Shown one piece after another: positions 48,271 through 60,400 of a stretch of DNA of 64,000 bases. Positions within the stretch are counted from its first letter, which is position 1, and the number at the start of each line of letters is the position of its first letter. The stretch comes from Plutella xylostella. Taxonomy: Eukaryota; Arthropoda; Insecta; Lepidoptera; Plutellidae. The DNA lies in the NCBI RefSeq assembly GCF_932276165.1, contig NC_064000.1, positions 682,001 through 746,000 of the forward strand, in the 5' to 3' direction. Under the pieces are notes generated by a model. That model saw nothing but the letters and a program-made list of their open reading frames with translations. It ran no database searches and was not told where the DNA came from. Both the position numbers and the translations under genes were made by a program.

Positions 48271-48281
48271 ATACACTTTAT

Positions 48282-48776
48282 GGCAGCGTTCCCACTACGC
48301 CGGACCGGCAGATCTGCCGAAAACCGGACACCGGACAGAGTGTTCACATTACATAGGATCCCGGAAGAAATTCAGACAGTCCTCAGTTGAATTTGGACCT
48401 GCGCGCACAATGGACGACGAAATTGTTGTGTTATGGTGGTATCTTAATAGAAGGCAAAATAAAAGAAAACATTGGGTACACCCTATTTTACGGGAAAGAT
48501 TTTCCATTCTTTTCATTTTACATCCAGGGGCGAGGGGAGCAAGAGCGGGGCGAGCGGGGGACAGATACCGGCACAAACTCGTTCACATTACTCCGGGCCC
48601 GGTCGTTCTACCGGCAATTCGTAGTGACAAAACGTTCGGTAGAAATGCCGGGCTCGGCAAAAATGCCGGACCCGGGATAATGTGAATAGCTTCATATAAA
48701 TTGTACAGCCACTAGCTCTTCCGGCAGATTTACCGGCGCGGCAGATCTGCCGGTCCGGCGTAGTGGGAACGCTGCC
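48282..48776. mobile_element. Harbinger-type MITE, copy 2
   Basis: 495 bp, same orientation and nearly identical to copy 1, starting 11 bp after it. Flanks are TAT on both sides (48279-48281 and 48777-48779). It carries the same broken transposase N-terminus. Confidence 0.8.
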
Positions 48777-49060
48777 TATGTATACGGAACATAATTATCA
48801 TACACTCAATTTGTTTTACAAGAAAATTAAACTGTAAAAATGAAATAAACTGCAATAAAATTATCAAAGAGAAGTTTTAAAATAACAAAAAATATATAAG
48901 GGACGTCGTCTGTAGTAAGATTTACTTTTTCATATGCATTCAAATTTATCTATACAAGTTTTATTGTCTTTTGAGTATCTCATATGTAAATTGTCATGGC
49001 AGTGAATGAAGTGAAGGCTGGCTCCACATTTACAATTTTAGCCCCTGTGGCTGTGCGTAT

Positions 49061-49191
49061 AGCTGCGTACAGACCGGCCCAACGAACGCCCAACGATGCA
49101 TATTTATCATACACAATACAGGGCAGATTGCAGCAACGAAGCTCAACGAAACCCGTTCGTTGGCGTTCGTTGGGCCGGTCTGTACGCAGCT
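49061..49191. mobile_element. 131-bp TIR MITE
   Basis: The ends AGCTGCGTACAGACCGGCCC are exact inverted complements, continuing to about 35 bp. Flanked by TAT on both sides. The loop is AT-rich with no ORF. Confidence 0.75.
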
Positions 49192-51461
49192 TATCACGAT
49201 CGCTAGTTTGACGAAATCTTTGACATAAGAACATGATACAAATCTAATAGGGGAATTGATACAAATGTGAAACCTAACTTAAATTAAAACGCCCCGGCAA
49301 CAGTGAGGTTTGACTGCTGAGCCCATTTTTATGAAACAAAGAGCAGGATGCTTTTAGATAGAACAGATCGAGTAACTATTTAAACAAGATGCAAAATGTT
49401 GAAATATCTAAAATCATACAAAACTTTTCATAATTACGAATAATTAACTTAAAAGTAGTATGTAAGTACATTGTACAATGGAGGACAAAATATTCAAGAC
49501 ATTCAAAGTTGTACGACTATTCTTGCATATTGTACTTACATATTATTTTATTTGTACAAACACCAGCCCAAAGACAAAAATCCTTATTCTTAATAAAAAC
49601 AATACCTAATCTCTTATAAACTAATTTCGTATAAAAACTGCGTCTCATAACAGGTGAATTTTGAAAATAAAGGCCAAACTTAATGAGATTCTAACCTTAC
49701 GCAAAATATTAAAGAAAATACAACAATAGTATACGAATATTTAAAGCAAAGTATGAGTTTTCGATTCTTCTCTCTAGCACAAACATTTTACAAATACTTA
49801 TCTATAAATATTAATCTTTAAACCAATTATGGCGATTTCTCTAACAAATCATTTTTTCGATAACTACTAACAAAATCAGTATAAAAAATGGCTACCGTCA
49901 GTGTGAATCTAAATGCTTTTAAACTTAACTAAAAATAACATAAATTATAACTATACAGTCACGTATTTCCTCACACAAAAATTAAGTAAAGCTAGGTACA
50001 ATAAATGTACATCTACGTACGTATATCATTACGTGAAGAAGTAATCCGTATTACAGTATAGTACCATTTTCCTTTGCATAGACTATAGGAAATGGCCATA
50101 GGCGACATTGTCTTTCGTATTTTCGTCATCATTATAATATTCATCACATTCACAATGTATCAAACAAAACAATTATTTATTTTACCATTAAAGAATAGCC
50201 TCAATACAAAACAAAGTAGTTAGTAGAAGTTTAAAATACGGATGAACATATAGGGTTTCTTGTAAAATAAACGCACTATTTACTACTACTAAATTCATAA
50301 ATACAATAATCTTTCACGTATAAAGTGAGTAAGTGAATAACCGACGAATATTAGCATATAAATTGAACATAACAAATTATCGCAAAGGCACACTTAGTTA
50401 TAAAGTAATTTATACTTTAAAGGTTATTTGAGGCACTACATGAATTAACTAGGCTAGGAAGCAAGTATATTCACTTTCTACATGTTATAGACAGATAGAA
50501 CTTTTTTGATGATTTTGATGCAGAGATCAAATACCTACGGTAGTCACTCGTAGACTCTATTCAACTCGGATCTTCCTAACACAGACATTTAGGCACATAA
50601 TAATTATACCCTCTAAATTTTGTACCATAAATCATCTACCCATAGTTATTAACATACAGGATTCAATGCATACAGGTATACATATAGTTACTATGTATGT
50701 ACAAAATAAAAAATACTCGACTACATAAACATTTTAATTAGGTTAGCGTATACCATACTTTCGTACATATACATATTATGTACTAGCTCAATTACTTACC
50801 CATACATCCCTTAAATATAGCTTACATTACACATACAAACGCAAAATACAATAGCATAAGTCTACATGAGTTATCGTTACCACATAATAATATGTATAAT
50901 AGATTTTTAAATAGAAATCGTATATTGTTTTATAGCAATTAGTGGCGATGTTGTTTGGGTTCATCTATTCCTTTCATGGTGACATAACTTGTATGAATTT
51001 AACATACACTTTTCATATGCTTCGCATATAGCAAGTGAGCAACACCGTTTGGCTAAATGCTACTGCACCTGGCTGCTATAGTTCACAGAAAGTATTATAC
51101 TATATTGCCATAGTTCACCAATAGTTGTCATCAAGACATAACTTGCATCTCATTTTGGCAAAACAAAAACCGCCGTAGCGATTATTGATTGAGTTATTGA
51201 CTTGTACTTCTGACTTATACTTAGGCGCATTCGTCTCTCCTGGACTTACACATATCATAGCTTAGTATTTTTACACAGGTATTTTCCACCTTCATTACAC
51301 ATGCCTGTTCCTTATGATACTATCCTTTAGCGGACGCCCGTTATTCTTATAAACAGGAGACCTGTTTTTGACAGCATACACCGCGCCATAGCTCGCACTA
51401 CACAATCTGCAAATGTCCATCCCTCAGTCCACCCCTCCCACACAGCTCGTGCTCGTCACAA

Positions 51462-54400
51462 TCACACGTGCACGTCGCTGTCCTGGTCCAGATGTATGCT
51501 ATTGTCCTGCAGCGCCAGCTTGAGCAGCGTCTTCTTGATGCGCAGCGCGGGCAGGCGGACCGACGGGTTGGCGTGCCAGCACTCGCGGATCAGCTGGTTG
51601 AGGCCCGCCATCGTCTGTGGGATGGAGAAGTTATTTTAATAATCTTCTTGTCGGGTTGATAAGAGGGCAACCAATAGAGCCGTCACTAGCAGTCATGAGA
51701 TACTTCTGCGTGTAGGTGTAAGGGTAAGCGCAGCAGCGGACAGAACTCGCATAAATGTATTTCACATAAAAGCCGAGCCAAGACAGCCAAGCTACGTCGG
51801 TTTTAGCTAGTCCAGAAGGGCTAGTACGGGGCGCATTTAAGACGTAACAAGAGTTTAGCATCGCGCTCACTCACATCGCGCAGCCTCAAGAGCGAGCGTG
51901 ACGGAGAACTTTTGTCATTAGTAAATAGCGCCCCGTACTACAGGGCGAGCTTGATATACATGGTACCGCCACTGTCACATCTGTCTATTTAGACTGGCCG
52001 AGAATAAAGACTGATAAGATAAATGGAAACGAGACTCAGATCTGCGTTTTCAGCCAACAAATGTTAATATTGTGAGCACTATCGGTCAGTAACAGTTAAC
52101 AATAGACAAAATAACAAAAGACATCGTAAAACTCACGGGTTGCGCGGTGTCGGGCAGCTCGGGCCGCGCCGCGTCCGTGCACACGATCTTGCGCATCTCG
52201 TCCTGGAAATAAACACATTCATTATTCACTTATTGCATAATATGGTCAATCAAATTTACCGTTCTGCCAGTCGGGTATGTTACACTTTGCAGTCTTTGCA
52301 TTGCATAAATACTTCTTTCATTTAAAAAAAAATAATCAATTTCTAACATCAGTCAACTATAGCATTCTATTTTCTAGTTCTGAGGTGGAGCGTCGGAAAT
52401 CAAAATACAGGTCTATCTACCTATGTAGTTTAATTTTAGACGTGAACCATAGTAATTACATACTCAACGAGTGCTATGAATTCTAAAAAAACGAGTAATG
52501 GTGACTCCATGTTATTATTTTTGTATTGAAGTAATTTTTTTTCTTATGTTACCTGTCCCGGGTCTTGTCCCACAAGCGGGTGGTACGGGGGGACGGCGGG
52601 GCGCGGGCGCGGGCCGGCGCGGGCCGTCACCTCCCACAGCACTAGTGCTAGTGCGTAGATGTCACACTTGCGGTACGACTCGAAGCAGGCTGCGTTCATG
52701 CTGGAACGAAATTGGATAAATGTTAAACACTGTTTATTAATTAGTTAATGTTTTACACGGAGGAGGGTTACGGCTTTTGCAGCGGATTTTGGAGCCAGAT
52801 AAATAATGATTTTGCACATTATATTGCAAAAGAATAAAATGGCGGCAATTTGAGAATTTTTTTTAAAAATATACGTGGGGACATCTCACACTTTTGTTGA
52901 ATTTAAGATCGCATTTCAAAGGATTCCGAGCGCGTCCTTGTCGAATCCAGCGGCATAGTGCGCGTCTAAAGACACCTAAAAAGCGTCTGCTACGCTTTAA
53001 TTTACTTACTTAGTTATTACAGTAACTATTGCGCATTTTTTCGTCGCCATTTTGCTGAATCGAAGCGCGTCCTTGCTGAATCCAGCGCTCTAATAGCGTC
53101 GCGCCATTTTGATACACCCCGCACCTGTCTATAGAGACCTAAAGAGCTTCTTCAATGGCCTATATATCCACTGTATACATATTACAGTAACCTGTTGTCC
53201 AGCAGCTCGGGGCTCATGTAGCGCACAGTGCCCTGCCTGGCGGGCGCCACCGCCAGCCCGCAGTCCGCGATGCAGCACGCCGACCCGAGTCATCAGGATG
53301 TTCGCGGACTTATAGTGATGCTTATTTACCTACCAGCTGACTTAAGAAGAGCGTTTTGTTATGTACTATACACGAAGTTTTGAAATAAGAAGGAAATTTC
53401 GGCAATCGGCGCTATTTTGTCGAATTTAAAACACTCCGCACCTGTCAATACGCAAAAAGTGCCTTCTAGAAACAAAATGGCGGCCATTTTGTCGAATTTA
53501 AGACACTCCGCAACTGTCACTACGCAAAAAATTCCTTCTAAAAACAAAATGGCGGCCATTTTGATGATTAGAAACGCGTCCTTGCCAAATACAGCGCTCT
53601 AATAGCGTCGCTCTATTTTGACACACCCCGCACCTCTCTAAGAAGACCTAAAGAACTTCTTCAACTGTATATTTCTCCACTGTATATGTTACTGTAAAAG
53701 CCCGAACAACGGTAAATCCTAAGATTTACGCGTAAAACCTAAGATTTACCAACTCTTAATGGTAAAAGCCCGAAAGATTTTGCGATTCGCACTTTTACCA
53801 CTATTCACTTGGTAAATCTTAGGATTTACATTAAGGCACGGTAAATGTTGAAAAAGCCAAGTTATAACTTATAACCTCCGTAGTCGAACAAAGCGTCCGT
53901 AGTCGAGCGGGCTTCAGTGATCGTAACTGATCACTGAGGTTTAGCAACAACCAGCATGGTCAGCCATTGGATGGGTGACCGATTTCAAGTGGTTCTTTTC
54001 TGGATGCTTTCGTGCTTCGGACAGCACGTTAAGCCGTGGGTCCCGGTTGCTGCTTCGGCAGCAGTCGTTAAGCCTAGTCAGAGGCCTTCGGGCGGCTTAA
54101 AAACGTCTGACAGTTGGGTTGCCCACTTACCCGACAACTCGCTCAGCACAAGCTTGCTTGTGTTGGGGTCCACCAACCCGCACTAGGCCAGCGTGGTGGA
54201 CTAGATCGAAACCCTTCCTTCATTGGAAGGAGACCCGTGCCTCAGCAGTGGGGACGTGATGATGATGATAACTTATAACTAACCGAACTTAAGAAATATT
54301 TATTATTGCAATCTACTTTACTCGACGTCAACAATAATACGTGAAAATTATTTTACATCCGGTTCCCGTGTTTAAATTATCGTTCAGTGAATGAGTGAAA

Positions 54401-57400
54401 ATAAAGTTATTTTCCAATAATCCAGCATTCAATGATAATTCGTATCTATTACTATACACATAAATACCATAATCCGGTGCATTACAATCTTTGTTTTATT
54501 CCCAAAACCAACTTTTACTAGGTGTCAGTGGTAAAGCCTAGCATTTACCAAATTCTAATGGTAAAAGCCCGAAAAAAATGACCCATTTTCACAAATCCTT
54601 ACATTTACCAACTCATGTTGGTAAATACTAAGATTTACTGGTAAATCCTAGGATTTACCGTTGTTCGGGCTTTTACAGTAACATATACATATAGTAACCT
54701 GTTGTCCAGCAGCTCGGGGCTCATGTAGCGCACGGTGCCCTGGCGGGCGGGCGCGGCGGCCGCCACGTGCGCCGCCGTCACCGCCAGCCCCAAGTCCGCG
54801 ATGCAGCACGAGCCGTCGCTCTTCATTAGTATGTTCTTGGACTTTATGTCGGATTAAATAGCTTATTTACCTACCAGCTGACTTAGGAAGAGCGTTTTGT
54901 AATGGCTTATTTATATACTATATACGAAGTTTTAAATAAACGGAAAATGGCGGCAATCGGCGCCAATTTGTCGAATTTAAGACACTCCGCATCTGTCACT
55001 ACGCAAAGTACTCCTTCTAGAAACAAAATGGCGGCCATATTGCTGAATCGAAGCGCCTCCTTGCGGAATCCAGGGCTCTAATAGCGTCGCACGATTTTGA
55101 CACACCCTGAATCTATCTAAAAAGACCTAAAGAGCTTCCTCAACGGTCTATTTCTCCACTATATACAATATAGTTACCTGTTGTCCAGCAGCTCGGGGTT
55201 CATGTACCGATGCTTATTTACCTACCAGCTGACTTAAGAAGAGCGTTTTGTAATGGCGTATTTATGTACTATACACGAAGATTTGAAATAAAAAGAAAAT
55301 GGCGGCAATCGGAGCCATTTTGTCGAATTTAAGACACTCCGCATCTGTTACTACGCAAAAAATGCCTTCTAGAAACAAAATGGCGGCCATTTTGCTGAAT
55401 CGAAGCGCGTCCTTACTGAATCGAGCTCTCTAATAGCGTCGCCTAAGACCTAAAGAACTTCTACAATGGCCTATCTATCATCTGTATACATACTCGTATA
55501 GTTACCTGTTGTCCAGCAGCTCGGGGCTCATGTAGCGCACGGTGCCCTGGCGGGCGGGCGCGGCGGCCGCCACGTGCGCCGCCGTCACCGCCAGCCCGAA
55601 GTCCGCTATACAGCACGAGCCGTCGCTCTTCATTAGGATGTTTTTGGACTTTATGTCGCGGTGCGCTATGGCGGGTTTGCCCTGGAAATGGACGGGTTTT
55701 GAGGTTAGTTTTAAGGAAGAAAGTCAAATGTTTTTATTCATCGTTCAGAATTGGTGTGGTGTTGGGATATGTCTATGTATCAGTGCTGAAAGTATTTCGC
55801 CGCGGGGGTGCACTCCCACGAATGAACCCCCAACCCATCGAAAGATGCCTTCTTGCCATGTAGCACGGGGCGCTAATAAGACGTGACAAAAGTTCTCCGT
55901 CGCGCTTGCTCTTGAGGCTGCGCGAAGTGAGTGAGCGCGATGCAAAACTTTTGTCACGTCTTAAATGCGTCCCGTACTAGCCCTTCTTGAGTGACGTATC
56001 AACTATAGCATACATACGTCCGGCGCACCCTGGCAAGTCAGCGAATGAAGCGGAACTGATAGACTGAGCAATGCAGTCACCAGGGTGATAAATGCATGCG
56101 TATGTTTGTTCAAGGCGGGATTTGAACGAGCTACGACTGCTACGAGGGTGTTCAATACATGCAGTAACTACACCTTCATCATCATCATCAGTCAGTAATC
56201 ATGCACTGCTGGACAAAGGCCTCAACACGCCACTCTGTCCTTGGCTTCCTCATCCAAATCATTCACTACATGTCTAAGATCCTTGGTTCGTCCAGACGGC
56301 GTCCCACGCTACAGTACCTGCGTGCCGTGTATCTCCGTGTGCAGGTGCAGTAAGCCGCTGACCACGCTGACACACACGAGCATCATCTGCTGACGCGTCA
56401 GCGGCGCTCGTGCTAGATGCTCGTAGAGGGAGCCGAGCGGGTGGTAGTGGGTAATTAGCCACAGCTGGAATGTAAGGAGAATGAGTTTAGAATATGTTGA
56501 AATTAGGTGGAGAAACTGGAATTAAATCCTACTAATATTGTAAACGTGAAATACTGTATGTAAGCATTATGTTACGGATATATTTTTTTGTGAAATATGG
56601 CATGTAGTTTTATTTATTATAATGTGGCCGCCAACTTCATTGCCTGAATGGCCAGTCCATTATTAAAAAGAATATAATTTTCTAAAGTTGCATATTTATA
56701 GCCGTCGACAAGTCGTAAGTTTACTACAACTTTATATAGACGTGTCTCGTCATAATATAATTATCTTTCCCCCAAATGAATCCCACAGACATAAAAAAAT
56801 ACCAGTAGTGACGTGGCGACACGCCGACTACTACAACTTCATGTCTTTTGTATTTTTACTCTTATCTCTTCTTAGTGAGACAAACACTAACTACAGTCAC
56901 CCTTTCTTTTCATTAGCTTCTCACCTGTGTACAACTATTCTGCGAGGTCATATCACTCCCAATATACGCCAATATATTGTCATGTCTCAGCAACACAGTC
57001 GAATAGATCTCCGTTTCTCTCCGCCACGACGCCTCGTCTCGAGAGAAGAAGATCTTGACGGCCACGTCGTCCGCGTACCAGAGCCCGCGCCACACCTCGC
57101 CGAAACGACCCTGGGGAGGTAATGGGGAGATTAGTGGGAATAAAATGTTTTGTAGAAGGCCTGATGTAGTTACAATAAAGAGCAATATTGTTTATTGCAC
57201 TCAGCAGGAAGTTTTATGGAGATATGACAAATGTGGGTCCCTGCGGACCAGATGTTAATACCACGAAATTAAAGTTTGAAACACATTATGAACAAGCGAA
57301 CCGATACGTTATTCGTTCGTGGTGCCACGAAATGCCAATAAAGGCCGCGAATGGTGTAGCGTCGGATGTTCATAGTGTAGTAATAAAAAATCGGGTCTCT

Positions 57401-60400
57401 TGGCGTTCCAATAGTGTGCCGGCCTCTTAATAGCAAGCTAAGTGGCCAGGCCGTTTATAATTTAAACCTAAGTGTGCCTGGATTCAGGACTTAAATGCGA
57501 TATGAAGGCATATATATCCAGCATAAGAAACCAGATATATCCGACCGATGCTATGCTAGCAGCGCTCTAGCTTCCATGGCGATCTACTCTTTTCAGAGCT
57601 ATAGTTACCTAGTTACCACAGGTTTTGCCTCTTAACCATCGGTAGATACATACCTACCTTCCCACCCCTGGCATGTAGCGCCATCTGTATTCAGCATAAG
57701 AAACTAGGTTTATTAGACCGCTCAGCTTCCATGGCGATCTACAGCATGCAGTGCCACCTGCTTGGCCAAGGTCCGCTGCACCATGAGCGGCAGGCCCGCC
57801 CCGGAGCCCGACGTGGCCGACTGCTGCAGGCACTCGCGCCGCGAGGAGTCTCCGCCAGACACTCACATGACTACTGAAGAAGCTTTCGATGCCAAATTCG
57901 GGTGGATATACTGTCTTTTTGTGTCTTTTCGTACATGTCGCTAGCAATCCAAGGCTAGAAGCCATCGGATGAGGTTATGAGGTAGCTGTATCCAGCATTA
58001 GACACCAGATTTATCCGAACGATGGAACGCTAGCAGCGCTCTAGTTTCCAAGGCGATCTACAGCTTCTGTAGCCATATTTACCTCCTTACCACTGGCTCT
58101 TCCTCTTAACAATCAGTAGTTACTCACCTTCCCAACCCTGGCATGCAGGGCCACCTGCTTGGCCAAGGTCCTCTGCACCATGAGCGGCAGGCCCGCCCCG
58201 GAGCCCGACGTGGCCGACTGCTCCAGATACTCCCGCAGCGTGGAGTCGCCGGCGCAGCGCGCGCGTAGGCCGCCCGAGTTGGTGCCCGCGGCTGACGAGC
58301 CGTCTACGCCTGGGGAGGGAGTGAGGGTTAGGTATACTAATCTATTCTCTGCGGGGGTGTTAGTACCTGCACCTGGCTCTCTCGAATGGAACCTTTGTGC
58401 ATATCTCAACTGAGCTAACATCGCTCTCGCACCAGTTAGATATTAGACTTTATTGGTGTTATTTTTCTTGCGTGTGTGTGTGTTGTCCAGACAAAAATAA
58501 GCAGGGAGAAAGATGTCCAAGTGCATTTGTGAAAGGGCACAAGAGACACAACAGCAATTATAGAGTACATGAGGCGCCTCCCCAAGTGACCTAATCTTTC
58601 AATCGTTTACCGGTAGGTCTCTGGACTACGATTGATCACCGTAGTCAAAGGATGATCCAGTCAGCCAGATAAGTTGTCTGTCGCTGACTGTCCAGTGCGC
58701 CGGATGTTTTAAAAATACAGTACGTTGATAAATCAATCGAAGAGGCTCCTATCATACTATATGGAAGATTCAATGACGATATATCAAGAAAAAAATAGGT
58801 TTTCTTTTTGTGACAACGATTAATTGTTCTAGTTACCTTCGTAATACGCGCTGGTGACGTGCTGGCTGTACATGTTGGGCTGGAAGTAGCTGGACTCGCC
58901 GAGCTTGTGCAGCGCCGCGCGCGACACACGGAGTCTGGAACAACATGTTACATGTCTATCTGTTACTCTTTCACAGCAAAACTACTGAACGGATTTAAAT
59001 GAAATTTGGTACACACATGGTCTAGATCCTGATAAAGAATTTAGGCTACTTTTTATAACAGAATTCCCACGGGAAAACTTTTTAAGGCAAAGCGAATCTC
59101 GCGGGAACAGCTAGTAGACTATACTTGTTTCTGCAAAGAGTGATGGAAGCCTGAACATGGCAATAAAACGGCATCTACTATGGCATCTTTAATGGCACGT
59201 ACTTGTGGTCGCGGCGCAGGGCTCGCACGGCGGCGGCGGCGAGCGCGCCCACCGCCAGCGCCGCCGCCGACACCGCCGCCCACAGCTTCCACCCGCTTGA
59301 GGGGATCGGCTCGATCGCTGCGGAAAGATTTAGAAATAGTTTTAAGCGCCTTTTTACACCTGACCCTTGAAGAGTGCCATAGCTTGTACCACTGAATTCT
59401 TAATGCTAAACATTTCAATGCCTTGGCTCTGGATCTGAATTATACATGTGATGGCTAATTAAGTAGCTACAACGTTTCACTTGGGGAAATAACCCAGCTT
59501 CTTAACCCATTATCCATTAGGCCGGAGGCACTCGCAGAGCCGTCCACATAATTATGTGTGTAAACCGCAAACGCACAACCCATAATAATCAACATGAGTC
59601 CCCACCAAGACCGGAGGGTCATTGCCACAATCTCCACGCATGTCAGGCGGGTTGGAGGTAATGTGAGGTAGAACATACCTGTATCGAGCGGCGGCAGCTC
59701 CGGGAACGCGCCGTGGTTGCACATGTCGCCCTGGCAGCACGAGATGTTCACCTGCCCCACGTGCCGCTTGCGCAGCATAGACCTGAGGGAGATAAATAAT
59801 ATTAATATTATATGTGGCGCAACTCACACACGGCCTTTCGACCCCAAACAAGGCAGCGCCTGTAAAAAGGGTATCGGACGTAGTCGAAACGAACATAGTC
59901 TCCGCGCCGAATGCGCAAGGTGCCAAGATGAAGTTGCCCAACACTAGCCGTTGGACATCGAGTGCACAATAGGTCGATCCTCCTTGACGGACGTATCACC
60001 TGGTCCGACGCATCTTGGGCAGCCAGCAACTGAAGGTAATCTGACTGGACAATTCTTTCACCACCGTGACAAACCGTACACACAGTCTAGCTCTATTGTT
60101 TGTCACCAACACATTAAGATTGAATCCTCTGCTACTCACCCCTGCCTCCCGGTCCAGCATGTCAACTGATAGTGCTCATAATGTCTCGAACACCCGCGAG
60201 ACAGCTGCAACTCTCCATCAGCCCCCCTCACTGCTGACTTGTAGCAGTACAGAGTAAAAGAGCCACTGATAGACTTCATACTAAATAATATGAAGTTCTC
60301 TTGTCCCATCCACATATAAACTTGTTTAATGCGTGTTCCAGTCAACAAAGCAGTAGATATAGTGTGGCTTTTAATGTAATGTTTACTCACCCCTGCCTCC

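Larger units (their letters stand above)
46297..51461. other. Convergent 3' flanks of beta-tubulin C and saxophone
   Basis: Contains the 3' UTR of gene C, two 495-bp Harbinger-type MITEs, a 131-bp MITE and about 2.2 kb of very AT-rich sequence (49.2-51.4 kb) that probably includes the long 3' UTR of saxophone. A possible worn copy of the tagtacggggcgc MITE lies near 47440-47510. I see no other gene here. Confidence 0.5.
52830..55505 (-). repeat. Tandem intronic modules linked to the kinase exon copies
   Basis: At least four modules share aaaatggcggccattttg, gctgaatcgaagcgcgtcct, ctctaatagcgtcg, gacctaaagagcttcttcaa and a final tccactgtatac, each placed just below an exon-10 copy in plus-strand coordinates or truncated beside one. 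Modules are seen near 52990-53190, 53340-53690, 54850-55177 and 55200-55505. They show that the unit of duplication was part of exon 10 plus its downstream intron. Confidence 0.8.

Noticed and set aside
47707..48685. Two overlapping ORFs of 142-155 codons
   Set aside because: They lie within the two Harbinger MITEs and across their TIRs; only the first 30 or so residues resemble a transposase.
54699..54852. Copy c of the kinase exon as a true alternative exon
   Set aside because: No acceptor, a stop directly upstream in frame and the HRD arginine codon lost; DLG in place of DFG was not used as an argument, because it is normal in this receptor family.
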